DNA of 64,000 bases from a bacterium (GCA_026416715.1 JAOAEQ010000008.1:59338-123337); one strand, 5' to 3'. Numbered from the stretch's first letter, positions 7,132 through 16,857 are shown. A program made the numbers and translations. The notes: a model not told the origin generated them from the letters alone.

Positions 7132-9150
7132 ATGCAAAAAGAAACAAAAATAATAATTCTTTTAATGGCAATAGCGTTTTCTCTATCGTTTATCGTCTAT
7201 TGGAAAACATTAGCGCCAACGGTTAGTTTCGGCGATAGTGGAGATTTCATTTCCGCAGCGTATGTGCTCGGGATTTGCCATCCGCCGGGATATCCGCTCT
7301 ATTTGCTTAGTGCAAAACTATTCAGCTGGTTGCCGATAGGAGCCAATATCGCATTTCGAATAAATCTCTTGAGTGCATTTTGTGCAGGACTCGCCGTGAG
7401 TCTGCTTTATCTATTAATCCTTCGTGTCCAACAATGGTTTTATCCAAACGATGAACTACTTCGTGAAAATCGAAACATCGAGATTCCAGAATGGATAAAA
7501 CATAGTATTGCCATTCTCGGTGCATTATCCTTCGCTTTTACTTCCAGTTTCTGGTCGCAAGCGGTTATCGCAGAAGTGCATACGCTCAACGCCGTTTTTA
7601 CGCTCGGATTAATCCTAACCATTTTTGCTTTCGTTAAATTTGAAGAACTGCGGTATCTTTATACCGCAGCGTTACTCTGGGGATTAGCATTCGGCGTGCA
7701 TCAAACGTCAGTGTTGTATCTACCAATCATTCTCTTATTTTTCTGGAGTAAAGGTGTTCTGAAAAAAGTGCTCGAAATGAAAGTTTTGGTATTCCTGTTC
7801 GCCTTTGCCTTTCTTGGCTGGGCGGTACATCTTTATTTACCGCTGGTTGCGGTTCGTAATCCGGTTCGGAATTGGGATAATCCACAGACCTGGAAAGACT
7901 TCTACCTATTAATTTCGCGCGCGGATTATCATAAATTCCGCTGGGCGCGGTCGCTGCCAGTAGCGTGGAGTCAAATCAGTGCGGCTGCGTTCACTTTAAT
8001 CAGCCAATTTACGATTTTCTTTTTCTGGCTCGGGATCATCGGATTATGGCGAATGCTTAAAACCGATTGGAAAACTACCGGATTCATTTTGTTGCTCGCG
8101 TTAACCATTTGGGGTTTTTTCGCTGCCGTGACTAATTTTCCGATGGAATATAATATCTATATCAAAACGCGAGAAGCGTTTTTTATTCCGGCGTATCTGC
8201 TGTTTACAATCTGGTTAGCGCTCGGATTGAGATGGATTACAATCAATTGCCGAGCACTGGCATTACATCGGAGCCGTTCAATCGTTATCCTCGTAGGAGT
8301 GGTTATTCCCTTGACGATATTATTCGCTCATTATCACGAAGAAGATAAATCCGATTATTATTTCGCGGAAGATTTAGGACAAGCGATTCTTGATACCATG
8401 CTACCGAATGCGGTTTATTTTGCGGAAGATGACCCATTTATCTTTCCAGTACAATATCTTCAAATCGTTGAATCGAAACGACCGGACGTAACGATAATTC
8501 CGCGGAGTACGATGTATAAATGGTGGTTTTACGACCAGTTTAAAAAGAATAATCCGAATCAATTACGGATACCCGAATTTGAACCGGATAACGTTAAGTT
8601 AATGGAGGAATATCTCGATAAAAAGATGAATGAATTTATTGACCTCAATCTTGAACGCGTGCCCATTTACTTCTTATTTTCGCCGAAACCGAATTTGAAT
8701 CAGAAATATACGATTATTCGAACCGGATTACTCTATCAGGTAGTAACGACTGTGCCGATAGAAGTAGCGGAGTTAGGCGAATTGAAGTATCGTCCACCGT
8801 TGGTAACATATCGATATCGAGGGAAACCGGAAGATGGATTATCCGATGATGATTGGACGCAGTTTGCAGTTCTACAATTCTGTAATTACCATATTCGACA
8901 AGGGGATTATTTTGCGGTACGGAAAGAATTTCAGAAAGCGGTAGACGAATATTTTCAGGCAACGAATGTTAAACCAAACAGTGCGGAGTCATATTTTCGG
9001 CTCGGTCTGCTCTATGAATTTTTAGAAGATTACAACCGGGCGAAACAAGCGTTTGAGAATGTATTACTCTTGCAGCCGGACTTCCCGGAGGTTAAGCAAA
9101 AACTTGACCGTTTGAACAAATCTGCACAACCACTAACTCCTACCAGCTAA
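7132..9150 (+). CDS. DUF2723 membrane protein with C-terminal TPR (glycosyltransferase-like)
   Basis: 672-residue polytopic protein. After a first membrane helix it has the DUF2723 signature GDSGDFISAAYVLGICHPPG, which resembles the acidic loop of GT-C/protein O-mannosyltransferase enzymes. Around nine further hydrophobic segments follow, then a soluble part and a C-terminal TPR pair (SAESYFRLGLLYEFLEDYNR around residues 620-640). A role in lipid-linked sugar transfer to proteins or glycans is inferred from the fold. I start it at ATG 7132-7134; the TTG at 7111 lies inside repeat E1 and is unlikely. Convergent with the next gene. Confidence 0.8.
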   Translation: MQKETKIIILLMAIAFSLSFIVYWKTLAPTVSFGDSGDFISAAYVLGICHPPGYPLYLLSAKLFSWLPIGANIAFRINLLSAFCAGLAVSLLYLLILRVQQWFYPNDELLRENRNIEIPEWIKHSIAILGALSFAFTSSFWSQAVIAEVHTLNAVFTLGLILTIFAFVKFEELRYLYTAALLWGLAFGVHQTSVLYLPIILLFFWSKGVLKKVLEMKVLVFLFAFAFLGWAVHLYLPLVAVRNPVRNWDNPQTWKDFYLLISRADYHKFRWARSLPVAWSQISAAAFTLISQFTIFFFWLGIIGLWRMLKTDWKTTGFILLLALTIWGFFAAVTNFPMEYNIYIKTREAFFIPAYLLFTIWLALGLRWITINCRALALHRSRSIVILVGVVIPLTILFAHYHEEDKSDYYFAEDLGQAILDTMLPNAVYFAEDDPFIFPVQYLQIVESKRPDVTIIPRSTMYKWWFYDQFKKNNPNQLRIPEFEPDNVKLMEEYLDKKMNEFIDLNLERVPIYFLFSPKPNLNQKYTIIRTGLLYQVVTTVPIEVAELGELKYRPPLVTYRYRGKPEDGLSDDDWTQFAVLQFCNYHIRQGDYFAVRKEFQKAVDEYFQATNVKPNSAESYFRLGLLYEFLEDYNRAKQAFENVLLLQPDFPEVKQKLDRLNKSAQPLTPTS

Positions 9151-9174
9151 GAGCTATATGCATAGATAATCGTT

Positions 9175-10812
9175 TTATGGTTCTTTTGTTTCTCGATTTT
9201 GGAGTTCCTTAATAGCTTTCTCAAGGTTATATTGCGCACGAGTGTTATATGGGTTTAATTCCAATACTTTTTGAAAACATTGCTTTGCTTCCAGCAATTT
9301 CCCTTGTAACGCTAACGCTATGCCTAAATTATTCATCGCTTCTGTGAACGTTGGATATCGCGCTAGCGCTTGATTGAAATAGGGTATCGCTTGGTCGAGT
9401 TTCCCTTCTTTCAATAATAAAATACCGAGATTGTTATATGGATAAGCGAAATCCGGTTTAAGTTCCAACGCTTTTCGATAATATTTCACCGCTTCGTCGA
9501 ATTGATTTTTTTCCGCGAGTGCTAATCCGAGATTATTGCACGCTAACCAGGATGCAGGATTCTTGGCTAGTGTATAGCGAAATAAGGTTTCATCACTTTC
9601 GTAGCGTTCCGCCTGTTTCCACGTGAGAAAACCGAGGAGTGTAATAATAGCGATTCCCGCGATGCGTAGGATTAATTTTCTGGTTGTTTTTACGGTTACA
9701 TCATAGAGTTTATATCCTAACGAACCGAATAGTATGATCGGTCCGATACTGGCTAGATATTGGAATCGGTCAGCCACAAATGAATGATACATATAGCTAA
9801 AACTAATAAACCCTAACGTTGGTGCTAGTGTAACAGTAAAAAAAGCGAAACTAGCAAAAGCGCCACGACCGATATATTTTTTTCCGGCATAAAGTGTAGC
9901 TAAAAAAACTAGATAGGTTAATGGATAAACCAGTTGGGTAAATAATCCAACCGCTAAATTCCAGCGAGGATAAACAGTCAGAAGGTTAACTGGGTAGATT
10001 AATTTGGTTAAATAAAACCATAACGCTTTGCCGGCGATATACCCACGTTGGATTGGAGATAATTCGATCACCGCTAGAGATTGCCGTTGGTTGACAAACC
10101 AAATATCAAAATAAACTATGATAATGGCAACTGCAATAAACGGCAGAATCGGAATAAAATCCACGCGGGTAATTCTACCGTTTTTCCACCATAGATATAG
10201 CAAGAGGGCAATCGGTAAACTTACGGTAATAGATTTACTCAAAAGCGCCAGAATGAATAGTAAGAGGGCAAGAGAATACCCCGCAATCCGTCGGTTTTGG
10301 GTAGACGCGGTTAAAAAATTTAGATACGCTAAAAATGAACTGAGATAGAAAAAGCCGGATAATACATCTTTCCGTTCAATAATCCAGGCAACGGATTCGA
10401 CATGCACCGGATGAAATGCAAAAATCAGTGAGATAAACCATCTACCAGGAACCTCTATTTTTTTTAAAATACTCCATAACAAAATGACATTACCTGCATG
10501 CAATACAATATTGATAAGATGATAGCCGAACGGATGCGCGCCCCAGAGCTGATATTCAATCCAGAAAGAAGTATAAACCACTGGCCAGTAATGTAATTCA
10601 GGGATATTTGCTTTTGGTGAAAACCAAATTTTCCAGAGTCCATCAAAGTTTTGTAACAGCGGGTTATCAGTTACAGCATCATCGTCCCAAATAAAACCTG
10701 CAAATAATGCCGGAAAATAGCTTATTAGAACTAAAAGGATTATTATGCTGCATTGACTTAAATCCCGTTGCAATATTGATGGAAGAGAAAATTCTCTAAG
10801 CATATTTGCCAT
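9175..10812 (-). CDS. TMTC-like polytopic membrane protein with C-terminal TPRs
   Basis: About 545 residues. The N-terminal half is polytopic and has the GT-C-like acidic loop FIWDDDAVTDNPLL near residue 40, then HPFGYHLINIVLHAGN and FAFHPVHVESVAWIIERKDV. These match bacterial relatives of eukaryotic TMTC O-mannosyltransferases. The C-terminal ~130 residues hold at least three TPRs (AEKNQFDEAVKYYRKALELK, PYNNLGILLLKEGKLDQAI and similar). Start is uncertain: ATG 10810-10812 (MANMLREF) or ATG 10801-10803; a GTG at 10890 is open but unlikely. Its 3' end faces the DUF2723 gene with a 24-bp gap. Substrate unknown. Confidence 0.75.
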   Translation of the reverse strand: MANMLREFSLPSILQRDLSQCSIIILLVLISYFPALFAGFIWDDDAVTDNPLLQNFDGLWKIWFSPKANIPELHYWPVVYTSFWIEYQLWGAHPFGYHLINIVLHAGNVILLWSILKKIEVPGRWFISLIFAFHPVHVESVAWIIERKDVLSGFFYLSSFLAYLNFLTASTQNRRIAGYSLALLLFILALLSKSITVSLPIALLLYLWWKNGRITRVDFIPILPFIAVAIIIVYFDIWFVNQRQSLAVIELSPIQRGYIAGKALWFYLTKLIYPVNLLTVYPRWNLAVGLFTQLVYPLTYLVFLATLYAGKKYIGRGAFASFAFFTVTLAPTLGFISFSYMYHSFVADRFQYLASIGPIILFGSLGYKLYDVTVKTTRKLILRIAGIAIITLLGFLTWKQAERYESDETLFRYTLAKNPASWLACNNLGLALAEKNQFDEAVKYYRKALELKPDFAYPYNNLGILLLKEGKLDQAIPYFNQALARYPTFTEAMNNLGIALALQGKLLEAKQCFQKVLELNPYNTRAQYNLEKAIKELQNRETKEP

Positions 10813-11045
10813 TATTATAGCGTAAATTTTGAAATTACGTGAGATAGGAATTTTCCTACTAACCCACTCTAGAGTTAGGGCTAAAACCACGCTACTCTCG
10901 ATTAAAATCGAATAGAGAAAACCGTCAGTTGCCCGTGAGTCCGTTTCAAACAGATTACTAATCCATCAGAATATGTTTTTCCGGAGTGAATGGGGAAGAA
11001 CTTTTAGGGATAGAAGATATCGATACCATTAATGGTTATCGCTGG

Positions 11046-11435
11046 TTATCGTTCTGGTGGGAGGATATGGGTTGAAAATTCATCGCTGCTGATGTTATAG
11101 TTTGGACAGACCGGACCTGAAGCAACTTGGAATCCGCCAGGGTATGGTAAATTGTTCGTCGGACAGACCGACCAGGCAGACCGGAGATATTTTGCAATTT
11201 CGCTGTTGGCATCGTTTAACGGGTCAGGAACAATATCGGTACTAGCTTTTTTATTTTCGAGCGCCCATTGTTGAACCGCATGGTCAATAACCCGTAAATT
11301 ATTAACACAAACTTTCGCGTTAACAGCTTTTCGCCGTTTCAAAAAATTCGGAAGCGCAATTGCCGCTAATAAGCCAATTATCGCAACAACTATCATTATT
11401 TCAACTAGCGTAAACCCGAATTTATTTCGTTTCAT
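11046..11435 (-). CDS. Type IV prepilin-like / pseudopilin protein 2
   Basis: 129 residues with a classic class III prepilin leader: MKRNKFG followed by FTLVEIMIVVAIIGLLAAIA, so a prepilin peptidase would cut after G7 and methylate F8; E12 is the conserved glutamate at +5. The mature domain has two cysteines, in WSVCPTNN and GPVCPNYN, likely a disulfide, and ends DEFSTHILPPER. It is a clear paralogue of the upstream prepilin (11552-11932). I prefer ATG 11433-11435, which gives a typical short leader, over TTG 11462. The spacer to the upstream paralogue holds a hairpin. Confidence 0.88.
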   Translation of the reverse strand: MKRNKFGFTLVEIMIVVAIIGLLAAIALPNFLKRRKAVNAKVCVNNLRVIDHAVQQWALENKKASTDIVPDPLNDANSEIAKYLRSAWSVCPTNNLPYPGGFQVASGPVCPNYNISSDEFSTHILPPER

Positions 11436-11471
11436 AGGAAGGAAAGAAAATATTGATTTCAAAATAAGCGA

Positions 11472-11504
11472 CAGTAATATACTAGCTCTGACTAGATATT
11501 ACTG
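11472..11504. repeat. Hairpin between the two prepilin genes
   Basis: Inverted repeat CAGTAATAT-CTAG / CTAG-ATATTACTG with a short loop (TCTGA-type) and one bulged base. It lies downstream of prepilin 1 and upstream of prepilin 2. There is no U-tract. It could act as an mRNA 3'-end stabiliser giving different levels of the two pilins; that is inference. Confidence 0.5.
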
Positions 11505-11551
11505 CCGCCAACATAGTTTAATACCGAGTTTATACAATTACCTCGCCACTA

Positions 11552-11932
11552 CTATGGTAAAACATGCAATGAGAATTCGTCGCTAGTCGCTGAGTAGTTC
11601 GGGCATACTGGACTTGATTGTACCTGGAAGTTAAGTGCGTACGGCGAATCGTTCGTTGGGCAAGTTGACCACGCACCACGTAAATAGGCTTCAATTCCGG
11701 GTCTATCAGCTGCGGTAAGCGTATATGTTCCAGCTTTCTTATTTTCGAGCGCCCATTGCTGAACCGCGCCGTCAATCTGTTTCAGGTTGGACACGCAAGC
11801 TTTAGCACGCGACATTTTCCGAGACTTAATAAAGTTCGGGATCGCAATCGCGGCTAATATCCCAATAATCGCAACCACAATCATGATTTCTACTAAGGTA
11901 AATCCTTTTTTGGATTTGAAAACGCTTAACAT
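11552..11932 (-). CDS. Type IV prepilin-like / pseudopilin protein 1
   Basis: 126 residues with leader MLSVFKSKKG and mature start FTLVEIMIVVAIIGILAAIA; Glu at +5 after the cleavage site. The C-terminal domain has the same two-cysteine pattern as its neighbour (WSTCPTND, SPVCPNYS) and the conserved QWALENKKAGTY segment. A strong AAAGGAGG ribosome site lies about 8 nt before the ATG (11930-11932), suggesting high expression. A sigma-54-type promoter at 12000-12015 and an NtrC-type activator just upstream fit regulation of the PilSR-PilA type. It could be a major pilin or a T2SS-type pseudopilin. Confidence 0.88.
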   Translation of the reverse strand: MLSVFKSKKGFTLVEIMIVVAIIGILAAIAIPNFIKSRKMSRAKACVSNLKQIDGAVQQWALENKKAGTYTLTAADRPGIEAYLRGAWSTCPTNDSPYALNFQVQSSPVCPNYSATSDEFSLHVLP

Positions 11933-12251
11933 AAAGTTATCCCCTCCTTTCTGATAGTAATTTTAATAAATTATTAAGCCTTACGGTTCGTCTGGTAAGT
12001 GCAATAGTTATGCCAAAATGTACTTTTGAAAATATATTAGAAGATAAATAATATAACCATAATATATTCAATTATTTGAATGTAATTAATATTTCTATGC
12101 TGAACGGTTCTATCTAGGTAATATTCGAGATTCAGTTTCAAAAATGTATAGGTTACTTTACATGCTGTTACATAATCTCGCTAAATTAACTAAAGATTAT
12201 TATAGATGCAAAATTATGTTGGTAATGTTAACCTTCTATATGTTGTTCGAG
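11933..12251. other. Regulatory spacer upstream of prepilin 1
   Basis: 319 bp, very AT-rich, between the activator gene and the first prepilin, both reading leftwards. It contains the sigma-54 promoter at 12000-12015 and the ribosome-binding site of prepilin 1. The AT-rich DNA between 12016 and 12240 is the natural place for activator (enhancer) binding, although I found no clear dyad site. Confidence 0.55.
12000..12015 (-). promoter_or_regulatory. Sigma-54 (-24/-12) promoter of prepilin 1
   Basis: On the minus strand the sequence reads TGGCATAACTATTGCA. The GG of the -24 box and the GC of the -12 box are exactly 12 nt apart, as required for sigma-54 holoenzyme (consensus TGGCAC-N5-TTGCW). 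The predicted start is near 11989, leaving a leader of about 57 nt that ends in a strong AAAGGAGG site before the pilin ATG. The gene for a sigma-54 activator lies immediately upstream. Confidence 0.75.
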
Positions 12252-13652
12252 TTATGGAGATGTAATTCCGTATTTTTCGAGTTTATCATACAGTCCTTTT
12301 CGACTTACTCCAAGTAGTTTCGCAGCTTCAGTTCGATTTCCCGACGTTGTCGCTAATGCCTGAAGTATTAGTCGCTTTTCAAGTTCTGCAACTAATCGGT
12401 CAACTTTCTCTTGCATTGGAAGCTGACTTAATAATAGCTCTTCTGAAAAGAGTGGTCGTTCCGGAAAGGTTATGGTACCTAATGGGAGTGAATCAATATC
12501 AATAACCTCATTTTGCGCTAGAACCACGGCACGCTGAATCACATTTTCGAATTCGCGAATATTCCCAGTCCATTCACGTTCCATCAGTATTTTCATTACA
12601 GATGCCGAAACATGTTTAACCTTTTTATTAAATTTCTGATTATAAATATTGAGAAAATGTTCTAAGAGTAAGGGAATATCTTCTTTTCGCTCGCGGAGAG
12701 GCGGCAGATAGAGCGGAACGACATTAATTCGATAGAATAAATCTTCTCGGAACGTGTTATTTTTTACCGCGGTAACCAAATCTTTATTGGTAGCTGCGAT
12801 AAATCGCAGGTCAACTTTAATTGTTTTCGTGCCGCCAACTCGCTCGAACTCCCGTTCTTGCAACACGCGTAGAACTTTTGCTTGTGTGGTTAAACTCATA
12901 TCGCCGATTTCATCGAGAAATAAGGTGCCACCGTTTGCGAGTTCAAATTTTCCAATCCGTTGTTGGTATGCGCCGGTAAACGCGCCTTTTTCGTGACCGA
13001 AAAGTTCGCTTTCCAGCAAACCTTCTGGTATCGCAACGCAATTCATCCGAATAAACGGTTTTTCGCTTCGTTTACTCCGTTTATGGATGGCTTCAGCAAC
13101 CAGCTCTTTTCCGGTACCACTTTCTCCATAAATGACTACGGTTACATCTGATTCTGCGATCTGCTCGATTTGACGATAGATATCTCGCATAACCTGACTG
13201 TTTCCTACGATATTTTCAAAGGTAAGCGTTTCCCATTTTTTTTCCAGTAAGTTTTTTAGCTCCCGCTGGAGCCGAATTTTCTCTAATGCTCGACGAACTA
13301 CAATTCGAATTTCGCCTAGATCGAACGGTTTGTTGAAATAATCATAAGCGCCGAGTCGGATTGCTTCCAGCGCTAAATCCCGAGTGCCAAATGCGGTTAC
13401 CATAATCACAGTTAATTCCGGATCCTGTTCCCGAAGCTGTCGTAAGGTTTCAATTCCATCTAATCGCGGCATTTTCATATCCAAAATAACCAGGTCGAAT
13501 GCGCTCTCCCTTGTCTTATCCAACGCTTCAATACCATCAGCTGCAGTTACGACCTGATATCCTTCGCGAGTCATAACTTCCCGCAAGGTAAACCGCATAT
13601 CTTCATCATCATCGACCACTAAAATCTTTGGGTGAACTAATAAATTCGTCAT
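12252..13652 (-). CDS. Sigma-54-dependent response regulator (NtrC/PilR type)
   Basis: 466-residue transcription activator. It has a receiver domain with phospho-acceptor D58 (FDLVILDMKMPR), then an AAA+ domain with Walker A GESGTGKE at 176-183 and the sigma-54-contact loop GAFTGA at 223-228. A Fis-type helix-turn-helix lies at the C-terminus (NRTEAAKLLGVSRKGLYDKL). ATG start at 13650-13652. It follows its kinase by 15 bp and is followed by a sigma-54 promoter and two prepilin genes, so it probably activates pilin transcription, as PilR does. Fusion and truncation are not evident. Confidence 0.92.
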   Translation of the reverse strand: MTNLLVHPKILVVDDDEDMRFTLREVMTREGYQVVTAADGIEALDKTRESAFDLVILDMKMPRLDGIETLRQLREQDPELTVIMVTAFGTRDLALEAIRLGAYDYFNKPFDLGEIRIVVRRALEKIRLQRELKNLLEKKWETLTFENIVGNSQVMRDIYRQIEQIAESDVTVVIYGESGTGKELVAEAIHKRSKRSEKPFIRMNCVAIPEGLLESELFGHEKGAFTGAYQQRIGKFELANGGTLFLDEIGDMSLTTQAKVLRVLQEREFERVGGTKTIKVDLRFIAATNKDLVTAVKNNTFREDLFYRINVVPLYLPPLRERKEDIPLLLEHFLNIYNQKFNKKVKHVSASVMKILMEREWTGNIREFENVIQRAVVLAQNEVIDIDSLPLGTITFPERPLFSEELLLSQLPMQEKVDRLVAELEKRLILQALATTSGNRTEAAKLLGVSRKGLYDKLEKYGITSP

Positions 13653-13667
13653 AAATAAAGGTAAATT

Positions 13668-15194
13668 TCAACTGTTCAAATTTCCCTGATTTGTCGTTGT
13701 TTGGATAGTCTCATCAATTATCGGTAATCGGATGCGGAATATTGTACTCTCGCCACGAACCGATTCAACTTGTATGATACCACTATGCGCTGCAACTATC
13801 TGATGTGCAATTGATAATCCAAGACCGGTTCCATTTTTTTTCGTAGTATAAAACGGGTCGAAAATCCGTTCGTAGTCTTCCGGCGCAATCGTCGACCCAT
13901 AATTTTTTATTTCAAAAATAGCGAACCCGCGGTTCGGAACTGGATATTCGGGTGAACGAAAACCATATTGAGTCGAGATTTCAATCGTGCTATTTTCCGG
14001 GCTCGCTTCATAGGCATTAATAATCAGGTTCAAAAACGCTTGAATTAATTTTTCTTTTTCCATTTTAAATACGGGAATCGTCTCATCATATTTCTGGTTC
14101 ACCTGAATGTTTCGTTCTGATGCTGCTGATTCTTTCGCAATCGCAAGCGCTTCTTTAACCAGCATATTGAACTCACCGAATTCCATCCCTGCGGAACCTG
14201 CTTGACCGAAACTCAATAACTCTTCAACGATTTTATTCAATCGGTCGATTTCTTTAATGATTACTTTTGTATATTGCCGTTTCTGATCATCCGCAGGAAT
14301 ATCCTCTTGCAGCAATTGAGCTAATCCACGCATTGACCCGAGTGGGTTTCGGATTTCGTGTGCCAGCGCAGTTGCTAATGTGCCTATAGCTGCCAATCGG
14401 TCGGAACGATGCAATTGCTGTTGAATCAGTTTTTGTTTCGATAAATTCTTAAAGGTCAGAATAAGCCCGATGACCTGGTCGTTTTTATCTTTTAATGGGG
14501 AAGAGGTTAGTTCAATCGGGAGCCGTTTTTTATCCGTAGTGACCAAGTCTAACTCGATAGAAGAATACATTTTCTGTTCTTCTAATCCCGTGCGAATAAA
14601 AGCTAATAGCCGTTGGTTATCTGATACCATCGGGATAATCCGTTCAATTGGTTTGCCCATACAATCGGAGGCGGATATTCCCAATAGAGATTCTGCTGCT
14701 GCATTCACCATGGTTATCGTTCGGGATTTATCGAGCGTGACTACAGCACCAGCCATACTTTCAATGATATATTTATTGCGTTCGTAAACGAAATTTCGCA
14801 AATTGCTGACCATCCGATTGAAACTATTACCGAGCTGATCAAATTCAGTATGCGTATCAATATGGATAGTTCGAGATAAATCACCGGTCGCAAGTTTATC
14901 TACGGTTGAAGTGATCTGTTTAATCGGTTGCACAATGGTATAACCAAGAATGACCCCAGCGATCGCCGCAAATATTACGCAGAGCCATAACGCGGTGGTT
15001 AAATAATCCAATAAGGTATGAACAACATTCGCATCAGTAGACGCAGAAGAGAGCTTGATTTCAACAATTTTCAGAAAGACGATACCGGTCAGAAAGACCG
15101 TAACAATCACTAGCATCGGAATAGCTACCATTAACCGGATACGGAGCGCTGGCCGTGTTTTTTTCGGTTTGGTTTGATTTAATGATTGCGGCAT
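13668..15194 (-). CDS. Membrane sensor histidine kinase (PilS/NtrB-like)
   Basis: About 508 residues. Two N-terminal membrane helices with only a short extracytoplasmic loop of about 25 residues, then HAMP (IVQPIKQITSTVDKLATGDL), a PAS domain (SMAGAVVTLDKSRTITMVNA), a HisKA domain with phospho-acceptor H279 (ALAHEIRNPLG) and a HATPase_c domain (GTGLGLSIAHQIVAAHSG). I start it at ATG 15192-15194. The AAGGAGG at about 15205-15211 is rather far from it, so a non-AUG start between them is possible. It pairs with the adjacent activator. The tiny periplasmic loop suggests the signal is sensed in the membrane or by PAS. Confidence 0.88.
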   Translation of the reverse strand: MPQSLNQTKPKKTRPALRIRLMVAIPMLVIVTVFLTGIVFLKIVEIKLSSASTDANVVHTLLDYLTTALWLCVIFAAIAGVILGYTIVQPIKQITSTVDKLATGDLSRTIHIDTHTEFDQLGNSFNRMVSNLRNFVYERNKYIIESMAGAVVTLDKSRTITMVNAAAESLLGISASDCMGKPIERIIPMVSDNQRLLAFIRTGLEEQKMYSSIELDLVTTDKKRLPIELTSSPLKDKNDQVIGLILTFKNLSKQKLIQQQLHRSDRLAAIGTLATALAHEIRNPLGSMRGLAQLLQEDIPADDQKRQYTKVIIKEIDRLNKIVEELLSFGQAGSAGMEFGEFNMLVKEALAIAKESAASERNIQVNQKYDETIPVFKMEKEKLIQAFLNLIINAYEASPENSTIEISTQYGFRSPEYPVPNRGFAIFEIKNYGSTIAPEDYERIFDPFYTTKKNGTGLGLSIAHQIVAAHSGIIQVESVRGESTIFRIRLPIIDETIQTTTNQGNLNS

Positions 15195-15299
15195 GATTAA
15201 TTTAATCTTCTCCCTCCTTAACCGCAAACCCGTACTGATAAAATACAGGAAAAACTATACTAACGTCTTGATAAGCTTGCCGAGTTAATCGTTACGAAT

Positions 15300-16061
15300 T
15301 TAGTGGTCAGCTTGTTTAGTATATTCTTGCAAGCGTTTTTTTGCTGTGGTAGCTTGTGGGTCAATCCCAGTCTGTGCAATTTCCCGCCAGAGTCGGATCG
15401 CTTCCGTAGTATTTCCCAGCTTTTCATTTAGTGCCGCAACAATTGCTTGTAACATTACTTTATCTTCCGGTTGGGTTGCATTGCGAACTGCTTGTTTGAA
15501 CCAGTTAATTGCTTCTGCATCATTTTGCTTTTTTCGTTCGTAAATCCAGCCGATCTCATAATACGGCTCAAATCGGGTCGGATTATGCTGAATTGCTTCT
15601 TTGAGAAAAGTTATCGCTTCTTCAGGTTTATCAAGTTTATACGTTAACCACCACGCACCGACTTGATACGCCATCATAAATTTCGGGTCGAGCCAAGTCA
15701 CAAATCGGATTAATGGCATAAACTCTGCTTCTGCCTCTGCAGAATGATGACGCTGTTGTTCGCTTGGTTTCCAATCTTTATGTTCCGGATGAATTCGTGC
15801 ATGTTCTTCCGGGGAAACAGCTGAATGAAAATAATCGTCTACTTTAATCCACAGAATGTCCGCGATGGTCGCCCGAAATTCGCCGAGCAGACCGAAGAAC
15901 AATTGTTTCGGTGTCTCATAATATATCGCAGTCTGCGGAATAAACTGCATTCGTTGATTCCGAATTATTTGGTTGACCGGAATAACTGCGATGAGTAAAA
16001 TCAAGAGCAATAGTTCTGATTTTAATTGATAATTTTTCATCGCTAATTTAACATTTTGCAT
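15300..16061 (-). CDS. Membrane-anchored TPR protein in the pil-like ABC cluster
   Basis: 253 residues. One N-terminal membrane helix (ELLLLILLIAVIPVNQII) is followed by a soluble region probably outside the inner membrane. TPR-like repeats lie in the C-terminal half (KPEEAITFLKEAIQHNP; YYEIGWIYERKKQNDAEAIN; AIRLWREIAQTG). The middle part carries the segment RATIADILWIKVDDYFHSAV, which I do not recognise. It begins 9 bp after the ABC permease stop, so it is almost certainly co-transcribed with it. Partner function with the ABC transporter or pilus assembly is inference from position. Confidence 0.75.
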   Translation of the reverse strand: MQNVKLAMKNYQLKSELLLLILLIAVIPVNQIIRNQRMQFIPQTAIYYETPKQLFFGLLGEFRATIADILWIKVDDYFHSAVSPEEHARIHPEHKDWKPSEQQRHHSAEAEAEFMPLIRFVTWLDPKFMMAYQVGAWWLTYKLDKPEEAITFLKEAIQHNPTRFEPYYEIGWIYERKKQNDAEAINWFKQAVRNATQPEDKVMLQAIVAALNEKLGNTTEAIRLWREIAQTGIDPQATTAKKRLQEYTKQADH

Positions 16062-16070
16062 TGCTCGATT

Positions 16071-16847
16071 TTATAGATTCTTCTTTCGAAAAACTAGATA
16101 TCCTGCGGTCAGATAAATGCTAATTAAGAGTAAGCCGTAAAGGGTTACCAATCCTAGATGCGATAAACTAACGACTTTACTCCAGATGATTGCTTCCTTA
16201 ATATTAAAATATTCGAGGTTCGGTGGGAGTATCGGATTATAAAGCAGAGTTAACAGAATGCGAGTGACTGGTTCGTTCATCCGTTCAACGAGATAATTTA
16301 AATACGCGATTTTTACATGGCCAAAAATATATATCACGAAACTAATTGTTACATTGGCTGCAGTTGAAAAGAAGGTGGAAAAGAAGATGCAAAGTGCACA
16401 AATAACTATTAATTCGACCCCGATGAGATACATAGCTTTTAGCATTGGAATATCGAACGTTTTTTCTTTACTATACAGCACTGCAAGAAATATACCGCTA
16501 ATAATTGCGATATTCAATGCGATGGTAATAACTGAGCCTAGAAATTTTCCGAGAACAAGATGTCCGCGTCTGACTGGTTTTGCTAGCAGCGGATAGATAG
16601 TTCGATTTTCAAGTTCGCTTGGGAGATGGCCACAACTTACTGCTAATGTAATTAACGTTCCAATAATTGAAATAGCTGATAAACAAATATCTTTAATAAA
16701 CTTCACCTGTACCCCCAGTGTGAATACCTGCAACGAACTAATCCAGGCGATAATTAATACGCTGATAATCAGAAGTACCTGCAGGATTTTTCGTCCACGA
16801 ATACTTTCGATAAGCGCTATCTTCCCAATCACCCAAATACCTTTCAT
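16071..16847 (-). CDS. ABC-2 type transporter permease
   Basis: 258-residue integral membrane protein with about six hydrophobic helices and an N-terminal segment (IGKIALIESIRGRKILQVLL) typical of ABC-2 permeases. The first cytoplasmic loop has ELENRTIYPLLAKPVRRGHL, the usual position of contact with the ATPase. ATG start at 16845-16847. It lies between its likely ATPase (16953-17897) and the TPR protein. Substrate cannot be read from sequence. The association with PilS/PilR/prepilin-like genes recalls the PilG/H/I ABC exporter of Myxococcus type IV pilus clusters. Confidence 0.85.
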   Translation of the reverse strand: MKGIWVIGKIALIESIRGRKILQVLLIISVLIIAWISSLQVFTLGVQVKFIKDICLSAISIIGTLITLAVSCGHLPSELENRTIYPLLAKPVRRGHLVLGKFLGSVITIALNIAIISGIFLAVLYSKEKTFDIPMLKAMYLIGVELIVICALCIFFSTFFSTAANVTISFVIYIFGHVKIAYLNYLVERMNEPVTRILLTLLYNPILPPNLEYFNIKEAIIWSKVVSLSHLGLVTLYGLLLISIYLTAGYLVFRKKNL

Positions 16848-16857
16848 ACCTTAATCC

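Noticed and set aside
15195..15227. TTG start for the PilS-like kinase
   Set aside because: It lies upstream of the AAGGAGG ribosome site, so translation must begin later.
15265..15290. AAGCTTG string resembling a paired-hairpin element
   Set aside because: No second hairpin, no complementary stem and no GCANTCC tail.
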